DNA of 64,000 bases. It comes from Sphaerolaimus hirsutus. Lineage: Eukaryota > Nematoda > Chromadorea > Monhysterida > Sphaerolaimidae. The position numbers were made by a program, and so were the translations under genes. The notes below the pieces were generated by a model that saw only the letters and a program-made list of their open reading frames with translations, was not told the DNA's origin and made no database searches. The DNA is taken from positions 17,459,206-17,523,205 of the forward strand of contig OZ038453.1 in the NCBI GenBank assembly GCA_964036195.1, read 5' to 3'. This document shows positions 13,170 to 23,369 of this stretch, in pieces (the first letter of the stretch is position 1; every line of letters begins with the position of its first letter).

Positions 13170-15999
13170 CTATCTAGATCTAATCAGCGCTAGAAATTCC
13201 TCCCTACTTTTCGGATTATCCCTGAACTCTCCCAACATGCAGCTAGTAGTCGTTCGAGCGTTGAGTTTCTGCACTCCGCGCATCACCATGCACATGTGAC
13301 TGCGGAGGGAAATTTGGGGAATGTTTTTGTTTTTTTTGGATGGGTTTAGTTTAGGAAGTATTTACCATATATCCCCGAAAAGCTCTCTCGAATAACTACC
13401 CCTGTTCAACGATGGGTAAGTTCTCCAAAAAAAAACACTTTCTGTGTTTTGAGTTTTTCAAAAATGAATACCTGTGTTTTGAGTTTTTTTATCGAAAAAA
13501 ACTTGAGTAACTCTGTTTTTATTTCTGTGTTTTTTGTTAAAACTCGAGTTTTTTGAGTTTTTTTCTTAAAAACTCAAGTTTTTGTCCAAAAAACTCGAGT
13601 TTTCCGCCAAAAAATTCTGATTTACAGCATTTTGATGTGGAAACAGCGGTTTTCTTATAAAATGTTGGTTTTGCACATATTTTAACCCCACATAACATAG
13701 GTATGTGTATTCATTCAAGTGTCAAAAAAGTCCATAAAAATGTCCTCAATGAGGACATCCACCCACATCACAACACCAGCATCAACAAAATGCTCACAAA
13801 CGACAATTTACACAGTACTCCAAAATTCTTCAATGGATGTGCACTGTATGGAAGACTACAGAATTGATTTGAACTACAACTATATTTAAACATGTCCACC
13901 AGGAGATGTGCATGCCATCTTTAATTTATTTTTTGTTCCATCATAAAATATGAATACATTATGTACATATTTACATGCTATACATGCATATCTTATCTTG
14001 TTTAACTGAATTCATGTGCGTTCTGAAAATGTGTTCAACCACTTCGCTGAAAAAAACTCAAAAACTCAAAAAACTTTTCTGTGTTTCCGTGTTTCTGTGT
14101 TTCTGTGTTCTCCAAAAAAAAACTTATTTGAGTTTTGAGTTTTTCCAAATTTGTGAGTTTCCGTGTTTCTGTGTAAAACAAAAACACAGAAACTCAATGA
14201 GTTTCTGTGTTCAATTTCTGTGTTTTTTCCATCGTTGCCCCTGTTAGCGGAGTGGGGGTAAAATTACTCCCAATCGACCCCCCCCTCGTTGATGGGTGGG
14301 AAAGAGAATCATATTTAAAAAACGTTTTTCTTATGCATTCTTCGACAGAAAATTGATTGTAAAAAAATCAATTATCCTTGTCAAGTTGCAGAATACGCAC
14401 GAAGTTGCAAATTCCCGGTGAACTTGATGTATAGTTTTCAGAAACACAGAACAGTGATCAGTAATAGTGTTTTCATAAATACTATAAATTTTTTCAAACA
14501 TTTCGCCATAAATTTGAAACTTTGTGCAAAATTTGCAACTTGACAGTTGTCAGTCATAAGTTCAATAACAATCGCAAACAACCGCAAACTAACGAAGCTT
14601 CGATGACCACTCCAACCCCTGCCGGATTCACCGCGTCAATCATCGCAGTGGCTATTTGTTTTGTGAGCCGCTCTTGAACTGTGATAGAGGATGAGAAATT
14701 TAGAAAAAGAATTATCATCAAGGACGTAGCCAGGGGGGGGGGGCGGGGGGCGGCCGCCCCCCCCCTTCCCGGGTCGGACAAAAAAATGTTCCAGAAATGG
14801 CACTTTCGTAAAGCAATATGTCGGCAGCTAGAAAAATTTATGCGCGCAAGCGCACATTTCGGACCCGCACAGTATGTTTCATTTGTATCTGCGGTTGAGG
14901 ATCGAAAAAGTACGCGAAAAGTGTCCTCGTCGCTGTAATGTATGTAAATTACATACATGTACAGCAGCATTTGGCACCAACGCCCACGGCAATGGCGCCA
15001 TGGCGTGGCGCCTACGAATGATACATATCGTGGCGCCTACATAAAATCATTTTGGCGCTGGCTGTATTGTTGCTTAGCGCCTTGACCCGAAAAAGCACCA
15101 TAGAAATTTTGGCACCTGGCGCCAAAATTTGTCACTTTTTCCATTAGTAGTAGTGACAACTCAGTTTGCGTATATAAATTATGAACAGATTTGCAGATGC
15201 TTCTAGCCGGGTACTTAGCTAATTTATCCCCACCAATGACTAACCTTGCAGACGTCTACTGAACATTTCCACCATTCGTGCCAACTTGCTTATACCAAGA
15301 ACCTTCCTGTTTGGCAAGTAGCCAATTGACACGCTGCCAAAAAATGGCACCAAATGGTGTTCACACAGCGAGAACATTTCAATATCCCTCACTATCACCA
15401 TTTCATCATGGTTCTCATCAAATACCGCACCATTTATGATGTCTGGAAGTTGACGTGTAGTTATCATTTACAATTTTACATGCCACACTGTTGAAAATTT
15501 CATTCATTTTTGACAATTTTTTTTCAACCAACCATGCAAGTCTTCCTCATATCCCTTGGTGAAGTGCATCATAGCCTTCGCAGCCCGTTCCGGAGTTTTC
15601 AGTAAACCCTAAAAATGACGTCACAATTGCACAAAACTTGACTTTGGCACGGTGCCAAAAACCGCCCACCTGTCTGGTCACATCCTCCCCAATATTTACA
15701 ATGAGTGAACTATAGGCGGCCATCATTTTGCGCAGAGCTTCCCCAGTGTCCGGGTCATAGCTAGTTGCTACGGATTGGCGCCGCTGCGTTTGAAGGAGTG
15801 GTTTTTGGTTTCGAATGATAAGGTGTTGTCGATTTGGTATTTGTTGTTGGTGCGAAGGTGCTATTGAGCATAAAAGCAAACTCAGTGCTGAACATCTAAG
15901 AAAGTGACACTCGCCCAGACCACCATGAGGTGCTGTAAATTGTAATGGCACCAGAGTTTGGGGAGAATGGCACAATTGCAACTCAGCACCTGTGGACAT
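13170..15999 (-). CDS. GCH1: GTP cyclohydrolase I
   Basis: GTP cyclohydrolase I converts GTP to 7,8-dihydroneopterin triphosphate, the first step of tetrahydrobiopterin synthesis; it is a cytosolic homodecamer. Exons on the minus strand: 15670-15860 (preceded either by a 10-nt exon at 15990-15999 or by uninterrupted reading frame from an ATG at 15999), 15533-15608, 15245-15442, 14594-14678, 13170-13299. All junctions are GT-AG with matching phases; the spliced version gives 229 aa. Recognisable segments in order are [86 protein letters not shown], and a last exon with [14 protein letters not shown] ending at LIRSR. The zinc ligands are present (Cys and His of LCEHH, Cys of HMCMV). The N-terminal region is Gln-rich and unconserved, as is usual. 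The intron at 13300-14593 holds a hAT element (13407-14237). Confidence 0.93.
13407..14237. mobile_element. hAT-type element, CTGTGTTT/AACTCAAAAA array
   Basis: The termini are CAACGATGGGTAAG and the complement ending TTTTCCATCGTTG. They are flanked by a perfect 8-bp duplication, cccctgtt (13399-13406 and 14238-14245). Both arms are filled with iterated ...TCTGTGTTTTGAGTTTTT and its complement around a unique centre. It lies in the last intron of GCH1. Confidence 0.85.
14719..15140. mobile_element. ACGTAGCCAG hAT-type element, right end lost
   Basis: It starts CAAGGACGTAGCCAGG followed by a GGGGGGCGG block, exactly as the complete copy at 62683-63120 does. The next 250 bp also match that copy in order (GCGCGCAAGCGC, then AAATTACATACATGTACAGC, then TGGCGCCATGGCGT). 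The right terminus is missing. It lies in a GCH1 intron. Confidence 0.65.
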
Positions 16000-16616
16000 C
16001 TGCAGTCGTGTGATATTTGTGCATGCTCACTGGACATCAGTACCCCTGCAGCCAGATTCCATTCTCGAGTTATCTCAGTAAGCTATGTCTTACATGCCCA
16101 ACAACTGTGAATATAAAATGATTTTTACATTTATTTTATGGGTTTCGATTCACAACACACAGGAAAAACATTTATAGCTGCCCAGCTGCATGACATGGGC
16201 CACATACATGCACCCTGGATGTCCAGTGACTTAAATGTCCACAGAGCACACATGTCCAGAGAGTGCACAGATGTCCAAAGGTCACTCAACCACAACATCA
16301 CAAACACAACACGGCCACTCACCAATCGCTCGCCCTGCATCACTACAGGATGCTTTGCCACGGCACTCGTCCCAACCTGCATCTGTTCCTTCCCATTGGC
16401 GCTGCCATTGCTGCAGCTCGACAATAACACGTCGCTTTTCTCGGTGTCTTGGGGAATTGGGGGGGGGGGTGTTTTTGATATACTCGGAAGACATGATACT
16501 CACAAATAGATATGATTTATGTCTTCGGCTGGCAGAGAGCCAAGCAAAAACTTATGAACCGACACCCCACTCCACTCTACTGCACTCCACTTCATCCGGA
16601 CTCTGAACCGGTTCAG

Positions 16617-16700
16617 TCAGACGCAGTTCACTGCGGATGCGGTTATGACGTCATGATGGAGTGTGACCTCCAGAAAAATGTAGGCTGTAATGTTGCCCGA
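16617..16700 (+). CDS. Possible isolated exon, Cys-rich
   Basis: An 84-nt in-frame segment lies between an acceptor (ggttcag) and a donor (GTATAC). It encodes 28 residues including HCGCGYDVMMECDLQ and NVGCNVAR. No neighbouring exon was found, and the TA-flanked element begins 3 bp downstream. It could be a fragment of an unidentified gene or chance. Confidence 0.25.
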
Positions 16701-16703
16701 GTA

Positions 16704-17135
16704 TACCGTATTTCTTCTAATAGAACGGCATACCTCCAATAGAATGGAACCTCCAATAGAACGGCAGGTTTTTTGGCACGTTTTTGCGCTCACGAAAACA
16801 ATAGAACGGCAGCCTCTAATTGAACGGCACCTCCAATAGAACAGCAGGTAGAAATAATTCTGGGAGGGTGCCAAAACGCAAAAACAACTCAAAAATGGAT
16901 GGTGGGAACATTCAAAGCATTCAAATAGGTGTCAAATTTCAAATTGATACTCTGATAATAAAATATTGCTCAAGCTCCATCAAAATAAGGTTATGTTGAA
17001 ATGAGAAAGCAGTGAAAAAAGTTGGTGAAGAGAATAGAACGGCAGCCTCCAATAGAACGGCACCTCCAATAGAACGGCAGGTAAAAAAGTTGACAAAAAA
17101 TACAACGGCGCTCTTATATTAGAAGAAATACGGTA
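16704..17135. mobile_element. TA-flanked CCGTATT MITE, AATAGAACGGCA interior
   Basis: TACCGTATTTCTTCTAATAG on the left and the complement ATTAGAAGAAATACGGTA on the right. Both arms repeat CTCCAATAGAACGGCA. The outer ends are those of the C/G-run family, but the interior motif is different. Confidence 0.75.
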
Positions 17136-17425
17136 TGTTATATGATTGCATTGAAATTGACTAAAGTCGACAGACGTATCGCCGTACAAACATTTGCGTC
17201 AGTCTCTCCAGTGGAGAGTGCATGACGGCATTAGGTATTGTGACGCAATATTTTAACCATTGGAATAGATCGGGTCACATATGAAAACTTGGCCCCTATC
17301 ACAGTTACCAGTTGCGTATTATACAAATGAGAGTGAAAACTGAGAGTTAGCTAAAATTCGTTAAAATTTGCTTCGCTTTGCCAATTTCCACCTTCATAAT
17401 TGCTATTTTTGTTTATATACATGGT

Positions 17426-17897
17426 TACCGTATTACCTCTAATATAAGGTATACCTTATATTGTTTTCGTCAGATTTTTCGAGCCAAAAGTTATGCCTTA
17501 TATTAGAGGGTACCTTATATTAGAGGGTACCTTCAATTATTTTCACCAGATTTTAAAGAAATTTCATTAACAGTGAACAACGATACAATTCATTTTTTTT
17601 CAAATTGGAATGTACAAAATAGGTGGTACAGTATCACTACAAAATGGCAGAAGTCGACCAAGAGTTATCGCAGTGCCCTTCGGCACCATTTTCATCATTT
17701 TCCGCCATGTTTGGCGACCGTTTTTATGATTTTGCTCGTTTTAGCACGCAGCCAGCTGTTCCTTATATTAAAGGTATGCCTTATATTAGAGGGTACCTTA
17801 TATTTATTTCATCGCGTTCAAAATAGCTAAAAGTTATACCTTATATTAGAGGGTACCTTATATTAGAGGGATGCCTTATATTGGAGGTAATACGGTA
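17426..17897. mobile_element. TA-flanked CCGTATT MITE, CCTTATATTAGAGGGTA interior
   Basis: TACCGTATTACCTCTAATAT on the left and ATTGGAGGTAATACGGTA on the right. The arms are multiple copies of ACCTTATATTAGAGGGT. This is the third interior type with the same ends. Confidence 0.75.
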
Positions 17898-19565
17898 TAT
17901 AGCTATTGTGAGCCTATTTACTTCATATTAATAGTGGATTTCGAAATTTTGGCCGGCTGCCAAGTTCTCTTCTGTTGGAATGGAGCCAACGAATGAAAAA
18001 TAAAATAAAAACAAAAACGGTAGTTTGAACGGTAAAACGGTAGTTTGAACGGTCAAATTCTTTACGAGCAACGTTGAAAATGTAGATAACTAGGGCGCGG
18101 CACGCACAGACGCAGCGAAACGTCCATTTTTCTTTTAATATAATTTTATTTTTCAATTTCTAGCGTCCGCGTGGGACACAAGTTTCGTTGTTCGCTCTAT
18201 TCACGAGCGAATTCTAACTCTCCGATTTTGTAGGGTGAAATGTCCGCCGACTTGCCTTGGGTGCTGGATGGCTGTTTTATCATTTTGAGCATAATTGTTG
18301 AGGCATTTCTTCTAATAGAAAGTCATACCTCCAGTAAATAGAAGGGGACTTTTAATAAATGCAATGGCAGGTTTCGCCTTTTACAATCATGGAAAAAGTG
18401 AACGGCAGCTTCCAAAAGAAGTACGCACTTCAATACAACGGCAGGTAAAAAAGTTTTTGGAAAAAAAGAATGACGCTCTTCTAAATATTAAATGAAATAC
18501 AGTATGAGACTTCGCCATGTCACATTTGCTATTTATTCTAAGAAGTTCAATGGGGGGCGTGGTAAGTCACATTTCTACGTTAATTTTCTTTACCTAAACT
18601 TCAGTTTGGTAACACCCAATCTGTTTATCCCTCATCTTATTGAAATGACAAAAAAATTTCCGCATCTAGGTAAGTAGGTAAACTCCCAGCAACTTTGCAA
18701 TAACATACCGGAAGTGTCTTGTAGCACGGGCATGTCTGAAGTATAATCCTCAGTAGAGAGTTCGGGCTTCAAATCCAAAAGTTGTTTACGACCATGCGCC
18801 ATATTTATGCAAAATTTCGTACAGGGTGTGTAGTTTACTTTTCAATGTTTGAAGACTGGTTTAGGCGGGTGCAATATTTGATTCCGCTGAATAACTTGTC
18901 TTTGTACTTACCTAAGTTGGTATTTTGTGTAATTCGTATGTTAATCGATTATCATTAATTGGTCGTGTCGATATCAACGCGCATCGATTATGACTTATCA
19001 CAGGCAATAAATGTGATTTTACTGTCCGCGTTCTAGTTGCAATCTACTGATAGCAAAATTGAAAGCATTACTAGGTATATCGTACTAAAAGTAAATACTG
19101 AAATTGGGCCACACCGTACGATGGAAGGGAAACGTGAAAAACAGTACATTCTTAACTGTTTATCACTGAACATCAGCAGTTTTGTAGATAAAAATATAGC
19201 GGTGCACATAATTTTGCTGTGTTGTGAATTTTTCCATTTTTTGATTTTCTGCTTTCAACGAGAAAATAAAAACCCATGTATAAGAATTTTTCAATTTCTT
19301 ACCAGTCGGAAAACGTATAAAAACAATTATCTGTATGTGGGAATATTTTGGTGGATTAATCCTCCCCAGAATACATTTTGCTGCATTATAAATTCCTTCG
19401 TAGGTATTTTATTTATTTCCTGTGGCTATTCGTAGGTATTCAAACAGCTCCTCTGTACTAACCAACACTAATTTAAAAATGTAGAATGTAAAATATAAAT
19501 GCGTCAGACCAAAACAATAAAAATGAATCTCAATGGCGCTCTTGCTTCAGCACCATGCACCATTA
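17898..19565. other. No gene recognised
   Basis: A decayed AACGGCAG-type element is visible at about 18298-18508. The remainder is AT-rich, with no exon pair, signal peptide or domain that I can support. Confidence 0.5.
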
Positions 19566-19570
19566 TTTTT

Positions 19571-19746
19571 TATCCAAGACCCTGTAAAATGCCGTGCGAA
19601 ATGTCAAATGTCATGCAAAGTGTCAAAAGTCCTGTGAAATGCCCTGCAAAATGGCAACCGAGTTGCCATTTTGCAGGGCATTTCACATGACTTTTGACAC
19701 TTTGCATGACATTTGACATTTTTCAGGGTCTGGGAGTGGCACATGA
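19571..19746. mobile_element. Copy of the introner-like palindromic MITE
   Basis: A near-perfect palindrome: AAGACCCTGTAAAATGCCG, then TGTCATGCAAAGTGTCAAAA, then a GGCAACCGAGTTGCC hairpin centre, then the complement. The left outer end is diverged. It is not flanked by recognised exons. Confidence 0.75.
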
Positions 19747-20063
19747 AATGACATTATTTTTATCATGATAAAGGACTGTTCCAGTATCATTACAACGGAT
19801 GGTGGATAGGCCGGCATACTTTTCGTGTGCTCTGGTTATAAGTAAAATATACCCCAGGCTAAAAGTAGTTGTCAAGTGAGGCTAGCTAGGTTAGTGGTTA
19901 AGTGAAAAGAAAAGTGTTAAGTGGCGAAGTAAGTGACAATAAGTTAACTTGATTTAAGTGAGAAGTATTTTTTCTACAAATAGACAGTTCATTCACAAGT
20001 TTCACTGTCACTTGACACAGCACTTCTTCCAAAATATCACCTGCAAACTTTTGAAAATGCCCC

Positions 20064-20249
20064 CTGGTGGCAGTCCCAAGCCCTGTAAAGTGTCAAATGT
20101 AAAGTAAAATGCAATGTAAACTGTCAATTGTCATGAAGATTTCAGTGATAAAATCTTTTCTTTTTTGTTTTGATTGACAGTCTGCTTTTCATTTGACTCT
20201 ACATTTGACACTTTACTTTACACTTTACAGGGCTTGGGACTGCCCCCAG
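20064..20249. mobile_element. Introner-like MITE, AAGCCCTGTAAAGTG subfamily
   Basis: CTGGTGGCAGTCCCAAGCCC on the left and GGGCTTGGGACTGCCCCCAG on the right, 186 bp. It is the closest sister of the copy that forms the intron at 24801-24996. Read on the plus strand it is GT...AG, but joining the flanks gives stops in every frame, so no intron is claimed. Confidence 0.75.
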
Positions 20250-20801
20250 ATCCATGAATCCGGGCTCGCTAGCACAAGTAAGCATTAAGCCGAAGATAAT
20301 TTGCTTACAGACAACGCGCAATTTGAGGCCTATGGTGGGAGAATAATTGGTCTGCTCGCTTTAAGATTGAATGTAAATACTAGAATATAAATAGAGCCGT
20401 CTAGATACCGCGTTTCCTTGAATAATTTACAATGGAGTTTTTAGAAACTGAAAAGCTCTATTTAATACTTATCCGAATTGGGTGTGGCATGGCATAATTT
20501 AGACATTCCTTCATATTAAATTTAACAAAAACAACAACTTTTTAAACACAACATACTGTGCTCATCCGGAGGTCGGATTTTATTTAATCTGTTTGTTTGG
20601 ACTCCCGGGAATTTTTCAGGGTGCACCCTTTCATAAGAAACCAAGGTAACCTTAACTCCTTTCATAAGAAACCAAGGTAACTCAAATGCACGAAAACTGA
20701 TGTTTTTTACGTAAAAATACTAAATCTACGTAAAAAACATGAGCTGTTCAGCGTTGAAGAGCTTGTAAATGATTTGCGCACATGCGAATTTGCATTAGAT
20801 T

Positions 20802-20993
20802 CTGAGGGCAGCTAGTCCCAGACCCTGAGGCCTGACAATGCCCTGTAAAATGTCAAAGTTCATGCAAAGTGTCAAAAGTCATGTAAAATGCCCGGTAAAA
20901 TGGCAGCCATTTTACCGGGCATATTTTATGACTTTTGACACTGTATGACATTTGACATTTTACAGGGCAATTTACAGAGTCTGGGACTTGCAC
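20802..20993 (-). mobile_element. Introner-like MITE, possible intron on minus strand
   Basis: A 192-bp copy bounded on the minus strand by CCCTTCAG/GTGCAAGTCCC and GACTAGCTGCCCTCAG/AATC. The length equals that of the intron at 51804-51995. Joining the flanks leaves an open frame (KRMRFDRFEDVPS then ESNANSHVRKSF), but no conserved domain or further exon supports a gene, so its status as an intron is tentative. Confidence 0.5.
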
Positions 20994-21780
20994 CTGAAGG
21001 GACATCCTCAAACCTGTCAAACCTCATCCTCTTGGGCTCTATATGGGTACCTACTTTTTTTATATGTTACGCATTTCCTACTATTCGCAGACGGAGGTGT
21101 TAATCAAGGATAAGCTATCTTTTAAAACCTGGGGGGTAAGTCGTGCAAAGCAGAGTTGATAGTTGGTATTTACGTTTTACTCTACATTGTACATGTACCG
21201 GTACCCATCTGTACGCATATTTTTTTCCATCAGTACTTGATACTTTCAGAAAATTTCAGAGTACTGGGTTCTGAGTTATTTCAGAAAATTTAAGAATTTG
21301 CACTGCAAAGGAGAGTTGTTATTCGGGAAAGACGGTATATGATAAAGCTTGGATAAGTATGTACACATACACGGTTTATGTATGCATGAGCACGGTATTT
21401 ATACACGGACAATTAACGCATACCTAGTTCATGCGCCATTATTTACAGCTCACCACAAGAGTTCAACGAAATTATTTCTGTGAAATTTCGGTCGTGTTTA
21501 CCGCAGAAGAGAATTGCAAATGCAAAAAACCCACAGACATTTCGTTTTTTTTTCTTCAAAAACTCTCATAGATGACATGGGCGCACAGTTTTTGCAAAAT
21601 CACTGATGATACTCTCTTATGCAGTATGTTTACCATCACGTTGTGAACCGACAATAATCACAGTTCAAAGTAAACTAGAAATAATTACAAAAGACTATAA
21701 AAATCTGCTCGATTTTCTCTTTGAAGTTGTGTTGGCAGTACATTTCTACTCCCTACAAAGCATATGGCCTGTGCCGCTTG

Positions 21781-22607
21781 TAGTGATGTAAAAAGCGCCA
21801 TGGCGCTTTTCAAAGTCCAGCGCCAAGCGCCAATGGCGCCACGACAAAATGGCGCCAAGCGCCAAAAGCGTCATGGCGCTTTTCCAGACCACGGCGCCAA
21901 GCGCCAATGGCGCCAGGAGGCTATGGCGCCAAGCGCCAATGGCGACAGCGCCAAAATATTTTCATTTTATGACGCAGGCACAGTTCACCTATCAGTTTCA
22001 TCACCTTATGACTTCTATCGTTTCCCAGAACATAATAATAACCAAATGAAAGCCAAAAAGCTTTCTTGCTTAACACTAAAGGTAGTAATTCCACCTGGGG
22101 ACACTCCCAGACCTTGTAAAACTCTGTTAAGTGTCAAATTACCTGTAAAATGCCGAAAGTTTTGTAAAAAGACCCCCGTAAAATGTCATATGCCATGTAA
22201 AATATTATGTAAAATGTCATTTGAAAAACCGCGTAGAATGTCAAATTTCAATATGTTTCACATTTTACAGGGCATTTTACATGACTTTTAGACTTATTAG
22301 ACCAGTAGTATGTGCACACTTCATTCATGAGAATAAAAAATAGCCATAAAATGAATTGGCCATCGAGCTTACGCAATTCGCAGTCAGTTATCACAGCGTA
22401 AATTTTTCATTCTCTGGCGCTTTTTAAAATGCTAGCGCCAAGCGCCAATGGCGCCATCGGAAAATAGCGCCAAGCGCCAAAAGCGCCATGGCGCCTTTCG
22501 GAAGCATGGCGCCAGAGCATTTTAGCGCCAAGCGCCAAAAGCGCCATGGCGCTTTTTGCTTTGGCGCTAGCGCCAGGCGCCAGCGCCATGGCGCTTTTAC
22601 ATCACTA
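21781..22607. mobile_element. hAT-type element, GCGCC array
   Basis: TAGTGATGTAAAAAGCGCC on the left and GGCGCTTTTACATCACTA on the right, with a perfect 8-bp duplication gccgcttg (21773-21780 and 22608-22615). GCGCC arrays form both arms. The centre carries a damaged introner-family copy at about 22098-22290. Confidence 0.87.
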
Positions 22608-22955
22608 GCCGCTTGGCATGTAACCGTTCGGCATGTAGACAGCGAATCAGAGGTTTCCAAGATTTTGACACTCCCGGTGGCATCATAGAAATAAAATCTC
22701 CCCTCCAGAGGATAAGATAGCTGAAATTATTCTGGGGGCTCGCTGGGGAACAATATTCATACGATATTTGGCAAAATTGACCAAATGGAGCAGAATTTAG
22801 TTATTTTGTTGATTTTTGATGATTTTGTTGATTTTTTGGTTTACTTGAAAAATCGCTCAAAGTTTGCTCCACTTAGATAGTAGATAGCTGAAAGATTTGG
22901 GAGCGGGACTCAGGGGATAGTAGCCTTGGGATAGATGACTAGCTGAACACCCCCC

Positions 22956-23027
22956 ATGGGTCTACATGCCAAGTGGGTTGCATGCCAAGCAATGGGTCTA
23001 CATGCCAAGTGGGTTGCATGCCAAGCA
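22956..23027. repeat. 36-bp tandem duplication
   Basis: Two adjacent copies of a 36-bp unit beginning ATGGGTCTACATGCCAAG. Confidence 0.8.
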
Positions 23028-23101
23028 AGCCTACGACCAAAGGCTCATGTTTGTCAAATCACAATTGATCTGTCATTTCATTTGCTACCCGTTTCCTGCA
23101 G

Positions 23102-23237
23102 CCATTGCTCTCTGCGAGTGGAACACCTGCAATTTCGAAACATTGTGGCCACACAGCTAGTTTTCATGGTTCCAGTTGGAAAACTCATTCAAAAACTGAA
23201 TGGCAACGCGAACGCTGATTGGCGTTTCCACCATCCC
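23102..23237 (+). CDS. Possible isolated exon
   Basis: A 136-nt open segment lies between a good acceptor (gtttcctgcag) and a consensus donor (GTAAGT). It encodes 45 residues including FRNIVATQLVFMVPVGK and NGNANADWRFHHP. No partner exon or domain is recognised. It lies just past the 3' end of the DEG/ENaC gene on the opposite strand. Confidence 0.25.
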
Positions 23238-23369
23238 GTAAGTGATCACTGACTCAGCGCACTGGTATTAGGATGCAATTGTTAGTTTACAGAAATGAGC
23301 AGTACATGAACTACTGTTTAAAGAGATCGGCAAGATTTCGATCGAGTTTTCAAATTGTGACCATGAAAA

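Noticed and set aside
20064..20249. This introner-family copy as a plus-strand intron (GT...AG ends)
   Set aside because: Joining the flanks gives a stop in all three frames.
22956..23027. CRISPR-like repeat
   Set aside because: Only two adjacent 36-bp copies with no spacer, in an animal genome.
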